Shown: positions 54,750 to 63,952 of the stretch, in pieces
Position numbering within the stretch: position 1 is the stretch's first letter
Layout of the letters: every line of letters begins with the position of its first letter
Origin: Streptomyces hiroshimensis
Lineage (GTDB): Bacteria > Actinomycetota > Actinomycetes > Streptomycetales > Streptomycetaceae
Direction: 5' to 3'
DNA: 64,000 nucleotides
Assembly (NCBI RefSeq): GCF_014650335.1
Contig: NZ_BMUT01000014.1
Span: 49,416 to 113,415 of the forward strand
Notes under the pieces: model-generated
What the model was told of the DNA's origin: nothing
Databases searched by the model: none
What the model saw: the letters and a program-made list of their open reading frames with translations, nothing else
Made by a program: the position numbers and the translations under genes

Positions 54750-55895
54750 ATGAGCAACTCCTCCTCGGACGTCATCGTCGTCGGAGCGGGTGTCGTCGGC
54801 GCCGCCTGCGCCTACTACGCCGCCCGCACCGGCCTCTCCGTCACCGTGGTCGACCGCGGCCCCGTCGCCGGCGGGACCACGGGAGCCGGCGAGGGAAACC
54901 TCCTGGTCTCCGACAAGGAACCCGGCCCGGAGCTCGAACTGGCCCTGCTCTCCACGCGGTTGTGGCACGAGCTGGCCCGGGAGCTCCCGGCCGGGATCGA
55001 ATACGAGGCCAAGGGCGGCCTCGTCGTCGCCTCCGACGCCCATGCCATGGCCGCGCTGCGGAAGTTCGCCGCCGCCCAGGCCGAGGCCGGCGTCACGACC
55101 GAGGAGATCCCGGCCGACCGGCTGCACGAGGCGGAGCCGCACCTGGCCCCCGGCCTCGGGGGCGGCTTCCGCTATCCGCAGGACGCCCAGGTGCAGCCCG
55201 CCCTCGCCGCAGCCCACCTGCTGCGGGCCTCCGGCGCCCGGGTGCGCACCGGCGAGGAGGTGGCGGCCGTCCTCACCGGCGCGAACGGCGAGGTGCGGGG
55301 CGTCCGTACGACGGCCGGCGAGCTGCACGCCCCCTTCGTCGTCAACGCCGCGGGGACCTGGGGCGGCGAGGTGGCCCGGCTCGCCGGCGGCCGGCTGCCC
55401 GTCCTGCCCCGCCGGGGCTTCGTGCTCGTCACCGAACCGCTGCCGCGCGTGGTGCGGCACAAGGTCTACGCGGCCGACTACGTCGCCGACGTGGCCAGCG
55501 GCTCGGCGGCGCTGCAGACCTCCGCGGTGGTCGAGGGCACCCCGGCGGGCCCGGTCCTGATCGGCGCCAGCCGCGAGCGGGTCGGCTTCGACCGTACCTT
55601 GTCGGTGGAGGTGCTCCGGCGCCTCGCTGCCCAGGCCACGGCCCTGTTCCCGGTGCTGGCAGGAGTGCGGGCCATGCGCACGTACGCGGGGTTCCGCCCG
55701 TATCTGCCCGACCACCTGCCCGCCATCGGCCCCGATCCCCGCGTCCCCGGGCTGCTGCACGCCTGCGGCCACGAAGGCGCGGGGATCGGGCTCGCCCCCG
55801 CCACCGGCCTGGCCGTCGCCCGGCAGCTGACGGGCGGCGAACCCCCGCTCGACCTCGGACCCTTCCACCCCGGCCGCTTCGCCGCGGCCGCCTGA
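54750..55895 (+). CDS. FAD oxidoreductase, probable D-hydroxyproline dehydrogenase subunit
   Basis: The protein (381 aa) is a DAO-family flavoprotein: GxGxxG motif VIVVGAGVVGAACAYYAARTG, GGTTGAGEG and a C-terminal HACGHEGAGIGLAPATGLAVA segment that closes the FAD site. It is the catalytic beta-type subunit in three-part D-amino-acid/hydroxyproline dehydrogenases, where cis-4-hydroxy-D-proline is oxidised to 1-pyrroline-4-hydroxy-2-carboxylate. Start ATG 54750 (GTG 54744 possible). The [2Fe-2S] and second flavin subunits follow in the operon. A 15-base direct repeat (55886-55900, 55902-55916) duplicates its stop region. Confidence 0.85.
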   Translation: MSNSSSDVIVVGAGVVGAACAYYAARTGLSVTVVDRGPVAGGTTGAGEGNLLVSDKEPGPELELALLSTRLWHELARELPAGIEYEAKGGLVVASDAHAMAALRKFAAAQAEAGVTTEEIPADRLHEAEPHLAPGLGGGFRYPQDAQVQPALAAAHLLRASGARVRTGEEVAAVLTGANGEVRGVRTTAGELHAPFVVNAAGTWGGEVARLAGGRLPVLPRRGFVLVTEPLPRVVRHKVYAADYVADVASGSAALQTSAVVEGTPAGPVLIGASRERVGFDRTLSVEVLRRLAAQATALFPVLAGVRAMRTYAGFRPYLPDHLPAIGPDPRVPGLLHACGHEGAGIGLAPATGLAVARQLTGGEPPLDLGPFHPGRFAAAA

Positions 55896-55916
55896 ACCCC
55901 GGGCCGCCTGAACCCC
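55886..55916 (+). repeat. Direct repeat across the FAD subunit stop codon
   Basis: GGCCGCCTGAACCCC is present twice with a 16-base period; the first copy contains the TGA stop. The period is not a multiple of three, so the second stop is out of frame. Confidence 0.8.
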
Positions 55917-55966
55917 CGCCCCGCGTCCGCCCGTTGTCCCGAACCGTCCCGAGAGGAGGCCCGCAC

Positions 55967-56281
55967 GTGGCCCGTACCCCCGCCGACCTGGTCAGGGCGG
56001 AGCCCGACCCGCCCTTCGAGATCACCTTCGACGGCCGTACGGTCACCGCCCTGCCCGGCCAGTCCGTGGCCGCCGCCCTGTGGGCGGCGGGCATCCTCGC
56101 CTGGCGCACCACCAGGCACGGCGGCCGCCCGCGCGGGGCCTTCTGCGGCATCGGGCAGTGCTACGACTGCCTCGCCACCGTCAACGGCGAACCCAACCGC
56201 CGGGCCTGTCTGGTGCCCGCCCGGCCCGGGGACGCGATCACCACCCAGGAGGGACACGGCCATGCCGGGCTCGCCGTCTGA
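55967..56281 (+). CDS. [2Fe-2S] subunit of the hydroxyproline dehydrogenase
   Basis: The protein (104 aa) resembles the small ferredoxin-like subunit of hydrogen cyanide synthase/sarcosine oxidase/D-hydroxyproline dehydrogenase complexes: ITFDGRTVTALPGQSVAAALWAAG followed by FCGIGQCYDCLATVNGEPNRRAC, whose four cysteines hold the cluster. GTG 55967 has AGGAGG 7 bases upstream. Its 3' end overlaps the next gene by 20 bases, typical of these subunits. Confidence 0.88.
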   Translation: MARTPADLVRAEPDPPFEITFDGRTVTALPGQSVAAALWAAGILAWRTTRHGGRPRGAFCGIGQCYDCLATVNGEPNRRACLVPARPGDAITTQEGHGHAGLAV

Positions 56282-57818
56282 ACCGTACGACCTCGTGGTG
56301 ATCGGCGCAGGCCCCGCCGGCCTCGCCGGAGCCGTGACCGCCGCCCGGCTCGGCCTGTCCGTCGCCGTCGTCGACGCCGCCGCACAGACCGGCGGCCAGT
56401 ACTTCCGCCACCCCGCCCCGGGCCTGGGCGCCGCGCGCCCGCAGGCCCTGCACCACGACTGGCCCGCGTTCGCCGAGCTGCGCGGGCGCTTCGAGGCGAG
56501 CGGGGCCGCGCACTTGGCCGGACATCATGTGTGGGCCGTCACGCGGCAGGACGAAGAAATGTGGAGCGTGCACGCGCTCGTCGGCGAAGACAGTGGCGCA
56601 GTCGGCTCCGGCACCGGCAGCGCCGAGGTTTCGGGATCCCCCAGTGGCGGCGGCACCGGCAGTGACGGCGAAGGCCGCACCCATGAGGGCTTCAGCGCCG
56701 AGCGCGAGCGCCCCGTACGCCTGCAAGCCCGCGCCGTCCTGTTCGCCACCGGCGCCGGCGAGCGCCACCTGCCCTTCCCGGGCTGGACGCTGCCCGGCGT
56801 CGTCGGGGCCGGCGGCGCCCAGGCCATGCTGAAGTCCGGGCTCGTCCTGCCCGGGCAACGGGTCGTCGTCGCGGGCAGCGGTCCGCTCCTGCTCGCCGTC
56901 GCCTCGTCGCTCGCCGCGGCCGGCGCCCACGTGCCCGAGGTGGCCGAGGCATCCGGCTACCTCGGCTACGCCCGCCGGCCGCGCGCCCTCGCGGCCAACC
57001 CTCACAAGCTCCTCGAAGCCGCCGTCCACGGCACGGCGCTCCTGCGCCACCGCATACCGCTGCGCACCCGCAGCGCGGTCACCGCAGTGCACGGCACCGA
57101 CCGCGTCGAGGCCGTCACGGTCTCCCGGCTCGATCGCGACTGGCGGGCGCTCCCCGGCACGGGACGCCGCATCGCCTGCGACGCCCTGGCCGTGGGCCAC
57201 GGGCTCGCACCGCAGACCGAGCTGGCCACCGGCCTGGGCTGTGCGACCCGCCGCACGCCCGACGGCACGCACGCCCTCGTCCTCGACGGCCTCCAGGAGA
57301 CCTCGGTGCCCGGCCTGTGGGCCGCGGGCGAGACCGGCGGGACCGGAGGCTGGCAGCTCGCCCGGACCGAGGGCGAGCTGGCGGGCATCGCGGTGGCCGC
57401 CCGGCTGCGCGCGCTCCCCGCCCTCACCCGCAGCCGCCGCGTCCGGGACCTGGCCCGGCGCCGCGACCGCATGCGCGCCTTCGCCGAGGCCATGGTCGCC
57501 GCCCACGCCCCCGGCCCCGGCTGGACCGCATGGCTCGACGACGACACCGACGTCTGCCGCTGCGAGGAGGTGACCGCCGGCAGCATCCGCGACGCCGTCA
57601 CCGCACTCGGCGCCCGGGACGCCCGGACCGTCAAGCTCCTCACCCGGGCGGGCATGGGCTGGTGCCAGGGCCGGATGTGCGGCGCGGCGGTGGCCTGCCT
57701 GGCGGCGTCCGGTACGGCGCAGGGGACCGTACCGCCGTCCGCCGACCGCAGGCCGCTCGCCGTGCCCGTACCTCTCGGGGCCCTGGCCGCCCTGCCCGAA
57801 GAACCCGGACACGCCTGA
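56262..57818 (+). CDS. FAD/NAD(P)-dependent oxidoreductase, alpha-type subunit
   Basis: The protein (518 aa) has an N-terminal FAD motif VVIGAGPAGLAGAVTAARLG, a second dinucleotide motif VVVAGSGPLLLAVASSLAA, the ATGAGERHLPFPGWTLPGVVGAGGAQ block, and a C-terminal BFD-type [2Fe-2S] site (VCRCEEV and MGWCQGRMCG). It matches the large subunit of HcnABC-like complexes that passes electrons from the flavin-oxidase subunit towards the respiratory chain. A Gly/Ser-rich insert (about residues 108-145) interrupts the first domain and looks like an unstructured loop. Confidence 0.86.
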   Translation: MPGSPSEPYDLVVIGAGPAGLAGAVTAARLGLSVAVVDAAAQTGGQYFRHPAPGLGAARPQALHHDWPAFAELRGRFEASGAAHLAGHHVWAVTRQDEEMWSVHALVGEDSGAVGSGTGSAEVSGSPSGGGTGSDGEGRTHEGFSAERERPVRLQARAVLFATGAGERHLPFPGWTLPGVVGAGGAQAMLKSGLVLPGQRVVVAGSGPLLLAVASSLAAAGAHVPEVAEASGYLGYARRPRALAANPHKLLEAAVHGTALLRHRIPLRTRSAVTAVHGTDRVEAVTVSRLDRDWRALPGTGRRIACDALAVGHGLAPQTELATGLGCATRRTPDGTHALVLDGLQETSVPGLWAAGETGGTGGWQLARTEGELAGIAVAARLRALPALTRSRRVRDLARRRDRMRAFAEAMVAAHAPGPGWTAWLDDDTDVCRCEEVTAGSIRDAVTALGARDARTVKLLTRAGMGWCQGRMCGAAVACLAASGTAQGTVPPSADRRPLAVPVPLGALAALPEEPGHA

Positions 57819-57881
57819 ACCACCGCCCGACCCGCACAACGCGCATGTCCCACGTCACAGAGCCATAGAAGGGTTACCGCT

Positions 57882-58790
57882 ATGACCGCCTCCTCCTGGA
57901 CCCCCGACCGCCCCTGGCGCGGCATCATGGTCGCCACCGCCCTCCCGCTGCGCGCGGACCTCTCCGTCGACTACGACGCCTACGCCGAACACGTCCGCAC
58001 GCTCATCGAGAGCGGTTGCGACGGAGTCGTCCCCAACGGCTCCCTCGGCGAATACCAGACCCTCACGCCGGAGGAGCGCGCCCGCGTGGTGCGCACCGCA
58101 GTCGAGGCGGCGGGCGACGGGGCGCGGGTGATGCCCGGCGTCGCCGCGTACGGCAGCGCCGAGGCGCGCCGGTGGGCCGAGCAGGCCGCCGAGGCGGGCT
58201 GCGGCTCCGTCCTGCTGCTGCCGCCGAACGCCTACCGCGCCGACGAGGAGGCCGTCCGCGCCCACTACACGGAGGTCGCCGCGGCCGGGATACCGGTCGT
58301 CGCCTACAACAACCCCATCGACACCAAGGTCGACCTGACCCCCGCCCTGCTGGCCAGGCTGCATGCCGAGGGAAGCATCGTGGCCGTCAAGGAGTTCACC
58401 GGCGACGTCCGGCGCGCCTACGAGATCGCCGAACTCGCCCCCGAACTCGACCTGCTGATCGGCGCGGACGACGTCCTCCTCGAACTCGCCGCCGCCGGAG
58501 CCGTCGGCTGGATCGCCGGATACCCCAACGCCTTCCCCACCACCTGCGCCGCGCTCTACCACGCCGCCGTCGCAGGGGACCTGCAGACGGCACTGCCCCT
58601 CTACCGCTCGCTGCACCCGCTCCTGCGCTGGGATTCGAAGACCGAGTTCGTCCAGGCCATCAAGCTCTCCATGGACATCACCGGACAGCACGGCGGCCCC
58701 ACCCGCCCGCCGCGCTCCCCGCTCACGGGCGAGACCGAGGCCGCGGTGCGCGCCGCCACGGAGAAGGCCGTCGCCGACGGACACCACTGA
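57882..58790 (+). CDS. DapA-family protein, probable pyrroline-4-hydroxy-2-carboxylate deaminase
   Basis: The protein (302 aa) is a TIM-barrel aldolase-superfamily member with the Schiff-base lysine K170 (VAVKEFTGD), the YNNP motif (Y142) and the GSLGEYQTLTPEER segment replacing the usual GTTGE. In hydroxyproline operons this family deaminates 1-pyrroline-4-hydroxy-2-carboxylate to 2-oxoglutarate semialdehyde; ordinary dihydrodipicolinate synthase is unlikely because of the neighbours. ATG 57882 has AAGGG about 8 bases upstream. Confidence 0.87.
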   Translation: MTASSWTPDRPWRGIMVATALPLRADLSVDYDAYAEHVRTLIESGCDGVVPNGSLGEYQTLTPEERARVVRTAVEAAGDGARVMPGVAAYGSAEARRWAEQAAEAGCGSVLLLPPNAYRADEEAVRAHYTEVAAAGIPVVAYNNPIDTKVDLTPALLARLHAEGSIVAVKEFTGDVRRAYEIAELAPELDLLIGADDVLLELAAAGAVGWIAGYPNAFPTTCAALYHAAVAGDLQTALPLYRSLHPLLRWDSKTEFVQAIKLSMDITGQHGGPTRPPRSPLTGETEAAVRAATEKAVADGHH

Positions 58791-58874
58791 CCTCCGCCGG
58801 CTTCCGGGCCTTCCTCCGATCCTTCTCTCCCGCTGATTCCTGCTGATTCCCGCTGCCGACAGGAAAGGACATCC

Positions 58875-59879
58875 GTGCGTACCCGTCATGTCTTCCATGC
58901 CGTCGACTCGCACACCGAGGGCATGCCCACGCGCGTCATCACCGGTGGCGTCGGCGTGATACCCGGCGCCACGATGGCCGAGCGCCGGCTCCACTTCATC
59001 GAGCACATGGACCACCTGCGCACGCTCCTGATGTACGAGCCGCGCGGCCACGCCTCGATGAGCGGCGCGATCCTCCAGCCTCCCACCCGGCCCGACGCCG
59101 ACTACGGAGTCCTCTACATCGAGGTCTCGGGGGTGCTGCCGATGTGCGGGCACGGCACCATCGGGGTAGCGACCGTGCTCGTCGAGACCGGCATGGTGCC
59201 GGTCAGCGAACCGGTGACCACTGTGCGCCTCGACACCCCGTCCGGTCTGATCACCGTCGACGTCCAGGTCGAGGACGGTGCGGCCAAGGCCGTCACACTC
59301 ATCAACGTGCCCTCTTTCTCCGTCGGTCTCGACCGCAAGGCCGACGTCCCCGGCTACGGGACGGTCACCTACGACCTCGCCTTCGGCGGCAACTTCTACG
59401 CCTTCGTCGAACTCGACTCCCTGGGACTGCCCTTCGACCGGGCCCGCAAGGACGACCTCCTCGCCGCCGGGCTCGCCGTCATGGAGACGGTCAACGCCTC
59501 GCCGGACCGGCCCGTCCACCCCGAACACCCCGAGATCAACGGCCTCAAGCACGTCTACCTCGCCGCGCCCGGCTCGGACGCCCGGCACTCCGTGCATGCC
59601 ATGGCCATCCACCCCGGCTGGTTCGACCGTTCCCCCTGCGGTACGGGCACCTCCGCCCGGATGGCACAGCTGCACGCCCGAGGCGCGCTCCCGCTCGACC
59701 GCGACTTCGTCAACGAGTCCTTCATCGGCACGCGGTTCACCGGCCGCCTGGTGGGGGAGACGCAGGTCGGCGGCGTGCCGGCGGTCGTGCCCGCCATCAC
59801 CGGGCGCGCCTGGATCACCGGCACCGCCCAGTACTTCCTCGACCCGGACGACCCCTTCCCCGGAGGTTTCCTCCTGTGA
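58875..59879 (+). CDS. 4-Hydroxyproline epimerase (proline racemase family)
   Basis: The protein (334 aa) carries both catalytic cysteines, C91 (MCGHGTIG) and C255 (SPCGTGTSA), which act as the acid/base pair for C2 inversion; dehydratase relatives have Thr at the second place. It interconverts trans-4-hydroxy-L-proline and cis-4-hydroxy-D-proline, the entry step of the pathway, cofactor-free and cytoplasmic. GTG 58875 follows AGGAAAGGA. Its stop overlaps the aldehyde dehydrogenase GTG by 4 bases. Confidence 0.93.
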   Translation: MRTRHVFHAVDSHTEGMPTRVITGGVGVIPGATMAERRLHFIEHMDHLRTLLMYEPRGHASMSGAILQPPTRPDADYGVLYIEVSGVLPMCGHGTIGVATVLVETGMVPVSEPVTTVRLDTPSGLITVDVQVEDGAAKAVTLINVPSFSVGLDRKADVPGYGTVTYDLAFGGNFYAFVELDSLGLPFDRARKDDLLAAGLAVMETVNASPDRPVHPEHPEINGLKHVYLAAPGSDARHSVHAMAIHPGWFDRSPCGTGTSARMAQLHARGALPLDRDFVNESFIGTRFTGRLVGETQVGGVPAVVPAITGRAWITGTAQYFLDPDDPFPGGFLL

Positions 59880-61246
59880 CCGCCGCCCCGACCTCCTTCG
59901 CCTCGCACAACCCGGCCGACCCGTCCGACACCGTCACCGAGGTGCCCGCGCCCGGTGCCTCCGCCGCCGCCGAGGCCGTCGAGCAGGCCCGTGCCGCCCA
60001 GCCCGGCTGGCTGCAGGCCGGCGCCGCCGCCCGGTCCTCCGCGCTCTCCGCCGTGGCCGCGGCGGTCGAGGCCGCGTCCGGCGAACTCGCCGCCCTCGCT
60101 GTACGCGAGGTGGGCAAGCCCCTCGCCGAGGCGCGGGCCGAGGTGGCCCGCACGGCCGCGATCTGGCGCTACTACGCCCAGGCCCCCTACGAGCCCACCG
60201 GCGCCGTCCACGAGACGGCCGGCGGTCCCGGCCTGCTGCTGACCCGGCGCCGCCCGCACGGCGTCGCCGGCCTGATCACGCCCTGGAACTTCCCCTTCGC
60301 CATCCCGTCCTGGAAGGCCGCGCCCGCGCTCGCGGCCGGCAACACCGTCGTCCTCAAGCCCGCACCCGAGGCCACCGCGTGCGCCCTGCGCCTGGCCGAG
60401 CTCGTCCGGCAGGCCGTGCCCGCCGAGGTGTTCACGGTCGTGCCCGGCGGCGCGACCGAGGGCGGCGCCGTCCTCGCGACCGCCGACGCCGTCTCCTTCA
60501 CCGGCTCCACCGCCGTCGGCAGCGCGGTCACCCGCGCCGCCACCGCCCGGGGCATCCCGGTCCAGGCCGAGACGGGCGGGCTCAACGCGGCGATCGTCCT
60601 GCCCGATGCCGACATCGAGCGGGCCGCCGCCCACATCGCCGCGGCCCTCGCCGGATACGCCGGGCAGAAGTGCACCGCGACCAGCCGGGTGATCGCCGTC
60701 GGCACGGCCCTCGACCCCCTGCGCGAGGCCCTCGCCGCAGCCCTGCGCGCCCTGCCCGTCGGCGACCCGGCCGATGCGGCCACCGTGTGCGGCCCCCTCA
60801 TCTCGGCCCGGGCCCGGGACCGATTCGACCAGGCCCTGTCCGGCGCCTCCGTCCTCGCCGCGGGCGCCGCTCCGGAAGGCCCCGGCTGGTACGCGGCGCC
60901 CACCGTCGTCGAAAAGGTGCCGGCCGGACACCGGCTGCTCACCGAGGAGGTCTTCGGCCCTGTCGCCGCCCTGCTGCCCGCGGACGACCTGGCGCACGCC
61001 GTAAGGATCAGCAACTCCGTACCGTACGGCCTGGTCACGTCGGTCCACACCGGCGGGCTCGAAGCGGCGCTGCACGGTCTCGACCACCTCGACACGGGCA
61101 TGATCCGCGTCAACGCCCCTTCCACGGGCGTCGACTTCCACCTGCCGTTCGGCGGCACCAAGGCCTCCGGCCACGGCCCGCGCGAGCAGGGTCGCGCGGC
61201 GCTGGACTTCTACACCTCCGGCCGGACCTACACCCTGGCTCCCTGA
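59876..61246 (+). CDS. Aldehyde dehydrogenase, probable 2-oxoglutarate semialdehyde dehydrogenase
   Basis: The protein (456 aa) is an NAD(P)-dependent ALDH with the catalytic Cys in GYAGQKCTATSR, the general base Glu in QAETGGLNAAIVL, the cofactor site TPWNFPFAIPSWKAAPAL and the FTGSTAVGSAV turn. It would oxidise 2-oxoglutarate (2,5-dioxovaleric) semialdehyde to 2-oxoglutarate, the last step that feeds the TCA cycle. GTG 59876 overlaps the epimerase stop (GTGA). It is the last enzyme gene of the operon. Confidence 0.9.
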   Translation: MTAAPTSFASHNPADPSDTVTEVPAPGASAAAEAVEQARAAQPGWLQAGAAARSSALSAVAAAVEAASGELAALAVREVGKPLAEARAEVARTAAIWRYYAQAPYEPTGAVHETAGGPGLLLTRRRPHGVAGLITPWNFPFAIPSWKAAPALAAGNTVVLKPAPEATACALRLAELVRQAVPAEVFTVVPGGATEGGAVLATADAVSFTGSTAVGSAVTRAATARGIPVQAETGGLNAAIVLPDADIERAAAHIAAALAGYAGQKCTATSRVIAVGTALDPLREALAAALRALPVGDPADAATVCGPLISARARDRFDQALSGASVLAAGAAPEGPGWYAAPTVVEKVPAGHRLLTEEVFGPVAALLPADDLAHAVRISNSVPYGLVTSVHTGGLEAALHGLDHLDTGMIRVNAPSTGVDFHLPFGGTKASGHGPREQGRAALDFYTSGRTYTLAP

Positions 61247-61252
61247 GAACGA

Positions 61253-61270
61253 TGTGACATTGTACGCTCG
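61253..61270 (+). promoter_or_regulatory. Operator before the GntR gene
   Basis: TGTGACATTGTACGCTCG is the fourth, most divergent copy of the shared element. It lies 107 bases before the GntR start and just after the aldehyde dehydrogenase stop, consistent with autoregulation. The core TTGTACG resembles known FadR/VanR-subfamily half sites. Confidence 0.6.
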
Positions 61271-61377
61271 TTGATCCGTCCAGGTACGGACCAGCCGGGG
61301 AGCGCGGCTGCGCACGTACCGCGGACGCGGCTGCCGGACCTCGGCCGCCGCACCGGCGACGAAGGGAACGGGACACC

Positions 61378-62055
61378 ATGGGCCACCTCAAGCAGCGCAC
61401 TCTCATCACCGCCACCGAGCGGCTGCGCGACCAGGTCGCCCATGCCCTGCGGGCCGCGCTCATCTCCGGCGAACTCCGCCCCGGCGAGGTCTACTCCGCG
61501 CCGCAGCTCGCGGAGGACTTCGGCATCTCCGCGACCCCGGTGCGCGAGGCCATGCTCGACCTCGCCCGCGAGGGCCTGGTCGAGCCGGTCCGCAACAAGG
61601 GATTCCGGGTCACCGAGGTCAACGAGCGCGACCTGGACCAGTACACCGAGATCCGCACGCTCATCGAGGTCCCCACCACGGGCCGCGTCACGCGCACCGC
61701 AGCCCGCGAGGACCTCGAAGCCCTCCGCCCGGTCGCCGAGGAGATCGTGCGCGCCGCCCGCGACCACGACCTCATCGGCTACCTGGAGGCCGACCGGCAG
61801 TTCCACCTCACCCTGCTGGCCCTCTCCGGCAACGAACGCCTCGTCGAGACCGTCGGCGACCTGCGCAAGCGCTCGCGCCTGTACGGGCTGACCGCGCTCG
61901 ACCAGCGCGGCGAGCTCATCCCCTCAGCCGAGGAGCACCTCGAAATCCTCGACCTGATGCTCGCGGGTGACGCCGAGGGCGCCGAGCAGTGCATGGCACG
62001 ACACCTCGGCCACGTGCGCTCCCTGTGGGCGAGGGGCAGCGACAAGGACTCATGA
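61378..62055 (+). CDS. GntR family regulator, FCD (FadR/VanR) subfamily
   Basis: The protein (225 aa) has an N-terminal winged helix (about 12-75: LRDQVAHALRAALISGELRPGE, SAPQLAEDFGISATPVREAM, LAREGLVEPVRNKGFRV) and an all-helical FCD ligand domain (85-220) with the metal/ligand residues expected in FHLTLLALSGN, EEHLEILDLM and MARHLGHV. It adjoins the hydroxyproline operon and one operator copy, so it is the probable repressor of collagenase, importer, peptidase and catabolic genes, released by hydroxyproline or a pathway intermediate. Confidence 0.9.
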   Translation: MGHLKQRTLITATERLRDQVAHALRAALISGELRPGEVYSAPQLAEDFGISATPVREAMLDLAREGLVEPVRNKGFRVTEVNERDLDQYTEIRTLIEVPTTGRVTRTAAREDLEALRPVAEEIVRAARDHDLIGYLEADRQFHLTLLALSGNERLVETVGDLRKRSRLYGLTALDQRGELIPSAEEHLEILDLMLAGDAEGAEQCMARHLGHVRSLWARGSDKDS

Positions 62056-62092
62056 CCACGCGCCGGAGGCCGGCGCGAGAAGGAGGGCGGAC

Positions 62093-63277
62093 ATGCGCAC
62101 TTCACCCCTGATCGCGGCGGTCCTCGCCGGCTGCCTGGCGGTCCCCGCGACGGCGTGGGCGTCCCCCGCCCGGCCCCCGTCCGCGCGCGGCTGTGCGCTC
62201 AAGGGCACGACCGGCTGGACGGACGAGGGCCATGACACCGATCCCGTCCGCTTCCGGCGCGCCACCGGCACACACCGCGTCCTGACCCTGTTCGCCGACT
62301 TCCCCGACGCGCAGGCCACCGGCCCCACCGCCCCGTACGCCGCTCACCTCGCCCCCGCCGCCGACTGGTTACGCACGGCCTCCTACGGCCGGGCGCGGCT
62401 GGAGATCACGCCGCTGCACCGCTGGATCCGGATGCCCGCGCCCTCCACTTCCTACGGCTTCCAGCGCGGCCTCACCTTCGAGGCCCACGAGCGCTACCTG
62501 CGCGACGCGGTCACGGCCGCCGACCCGTACGCGGACTTCTCCCGCTACGACATGGTCTACGTCGTCCCCGTGAGAGAGGCGGCCGCGATCTCCTTCTCCC
62601 CGACCTACCTCTTCGACCCCACAACGCCCGGCGTCACGGCCGACGGCACCCGCATCCGATGGGCCGTCACCTTCGGGCAGGACATGTGGCGCTGGGGCCA
62701 CAAGGTCGCCGCCCACGAGACCGGCCACGTCTTCGGCCTGCCCGACCTCTACGCCTTCACGGGCGAGACCCACCGCCACGTCGGCGGCTGGGACCTCATG
62801 GGCAACATCGCCGGCACCGCCCCGCAGTACCTCGGCTGGCACTCGTGGAAGCTCGGCTGGACGCGGGACGACCAGGTCGCCTGCCTGGCCGGACCCGGTC
62901 GGCGCACGGTCCGGCTGACCCCGGTCGAGCGCCCGGGCGGCACCAAGATCACGGTGGTCCGCACGGGGGCGACGAAGGCCTACGTCGCCGAATCGCGGCG
63001 CGCAGAGGGCAACGACGAGGGCTCGCCCTCGACCGGCGTGCTGATCTACGAGGTCGACTCCGCGACCCCCACCGGCGAGGGCCCCGTCCGGGTCGTCAAG
63101 GCCCGCGCCCACGCCCCCGGAGAGTCCTTCACCGACCCGGCCGCCGGTGTCCGTATCGACGTGCTGGCGGGCGACCGTGGCGGAGACGTGGTGCGCGTCG
63201 TCCGCCTGTCGCCCGGGGCGTTGTCAGTGGTCGGTGCGACGATCGTTCCGACGGCGCGGGGCGAGTCCGTGTCGTGA
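62093..63277 (+). CDS. Secreted M6-like zinc metalloprotease, contains a TTA codon
   Basis: The protein (394 aa) has a Sec signal (MRTSPLIAAVLAGCLAVPATAWA) and a metzincin-like domain: TLFADFPDAQ, the zinc motif HETGHVFGLPDLY and the Met-turn-like WDLMGN, as in immune inhibitor A-type M6 peptidases. A C-terminal beta domain (about 270-385) follows. ATG 62093 has AAGGAGG. Codon 93 is TTA (62369-62371), read in Streptomyces by the bldA tRNA, which ties expression to development. It starts 37 bases after the GntR gene on the same strand and may belong to the same protein-degradation programme. Confidence 0.85.
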   Translation: MRTSPLIAAVLAGCLAVPATAWASPARPPSARGCALKGTTGWTDEGHDTDPVRFRRATGTHRVLTLFADFPDAQATGPTAPYAAHLAPAADWLRTASYGRARLEITPLHRWIRMPAPSTSYGFQRGLTFEAHERYLRDAVTAADPYADFSRYDMVYVVPVREAAAISFSPTYLFDPTTPGVTADGTRIRWAVTFGQDMWRWGHKVAAHETGHVFGLPDLYAFTGETHRHVGGWDLMGNIAGTAPQYLGWHSWKLGWTRDDQVACLAGPGRRTVRLTPVERPGGTKITVVRTGATKAYVAESRRAEGNDEGSPSTGVLIYEVDSATPTGEGPVRVVKARAHAPGESFTDPAAGVRIDVLAGDRGGDVVRVVRLSPGALSVVGATIVPTARGESVS

Positions 63278-63307
63278 CCCTTGGAACGAGGAAGAGGACG
63301 GCGTCCC

Positions 63308-63907
63308 GTGCGCATCGTGGTCAGTGAGTTCATGAGCCTGGACGGCGTCGTGCAGGCGCCCGGGGGACCGGAGGAGGACACCGACGGCGGGTTCGCCCAC
63401 GGCGGCTGGTCGCACCCGTTCTTCGACCCGGAGACGGTGGGCGGCGCCTTCGCCGATGCCCTGACCAAGGCCGAGGCGCTGCTGTTCGGCCGCCGCACCT
63501 GGCAGACGATGGCCGCGGCCTGGCCCGAGCGGGCGGGCGACCCGTTCGCCGACCGGATGAACGCGATCCCCAAGTACGTGGTGTCCGAGACGCTGAGCGA
63601 CGCCGACCTGACGTGGGACCACACCACGCGCATCCCCGGCGACGAGGCCGTCGCCCGCATCCGGGAGCTGCACGGGAAGGCGGGCGGGGACCTGCTGGTC
63701 ATGGGGAGCCCGACGCTCGTGCGCACCCTCCTGCACGAGGGCCTGGTCGACGAGCTCCGGCTCATGATCATGCCGGTGCTCCTCGGCGGCGGTAAATCGA
63801 TCTTCCCCGAGGACGGCGCGCAGCGCACGCTGGAACTGGTCTCGACGGTCACCAGCAGCGCGGGGGTGCAGGTGAGCACGTACCGGCCGGTCGCCGAGGG
63901 GCGGTAG
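63308..63907 (+). CDS. Dihydrofolate reductase family (RibD C-terminal-like) protein
   Basis: The protein (199 aa) begins with VRIVVSEFMSLDGVVQAPGG and contains LLFGRRTWQTMAAAW, YVVSETLSD and the cofactor motif LLVMGSPTLVRTLLHEGLVDELRLMIMPVLLGGGKSIF. These are hallmarks of the RibD-C/DHFR-like family that binds NADPH; most members have no known substrate. GTG 63308 is preferred with GAGGA about 10 bases upstream. It is probably unrelated to the island before it. Confidence 0.85.
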   Translation: MRIVVSEFMSLDGVVQAPGGPEEDTDGGFAHGGWSHPFFDPETVGGAFADALTKAEALLFGRRTWQTMAAAWPERAGDPFADRMNAIPKYVVSETLSDADLTWDHTTRIPGDEAVARIRELHGKAGGDLLVMGSPTLVRTLLHEGLVDELRLMIMPVLLGGGKSIFPEDGAQRTLELVSTVTSSAGVQVSTYRPVAEGR

Positions 63908-63952
63908 GACAGCGGCCCGCCGGGCCGAGCCCTCGGCCTTGATCCGCTCCGG

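Noticed and set aside
57882..58790. Dihydrodipicolinate synthase for lysine biosynthesis
   Set aside because: It lies between hydroxyproline dehydrogenase and epimerase genes and lacks the usual GTTGE substrate loop (it has GSLGE), so the deaminase role is preferred.
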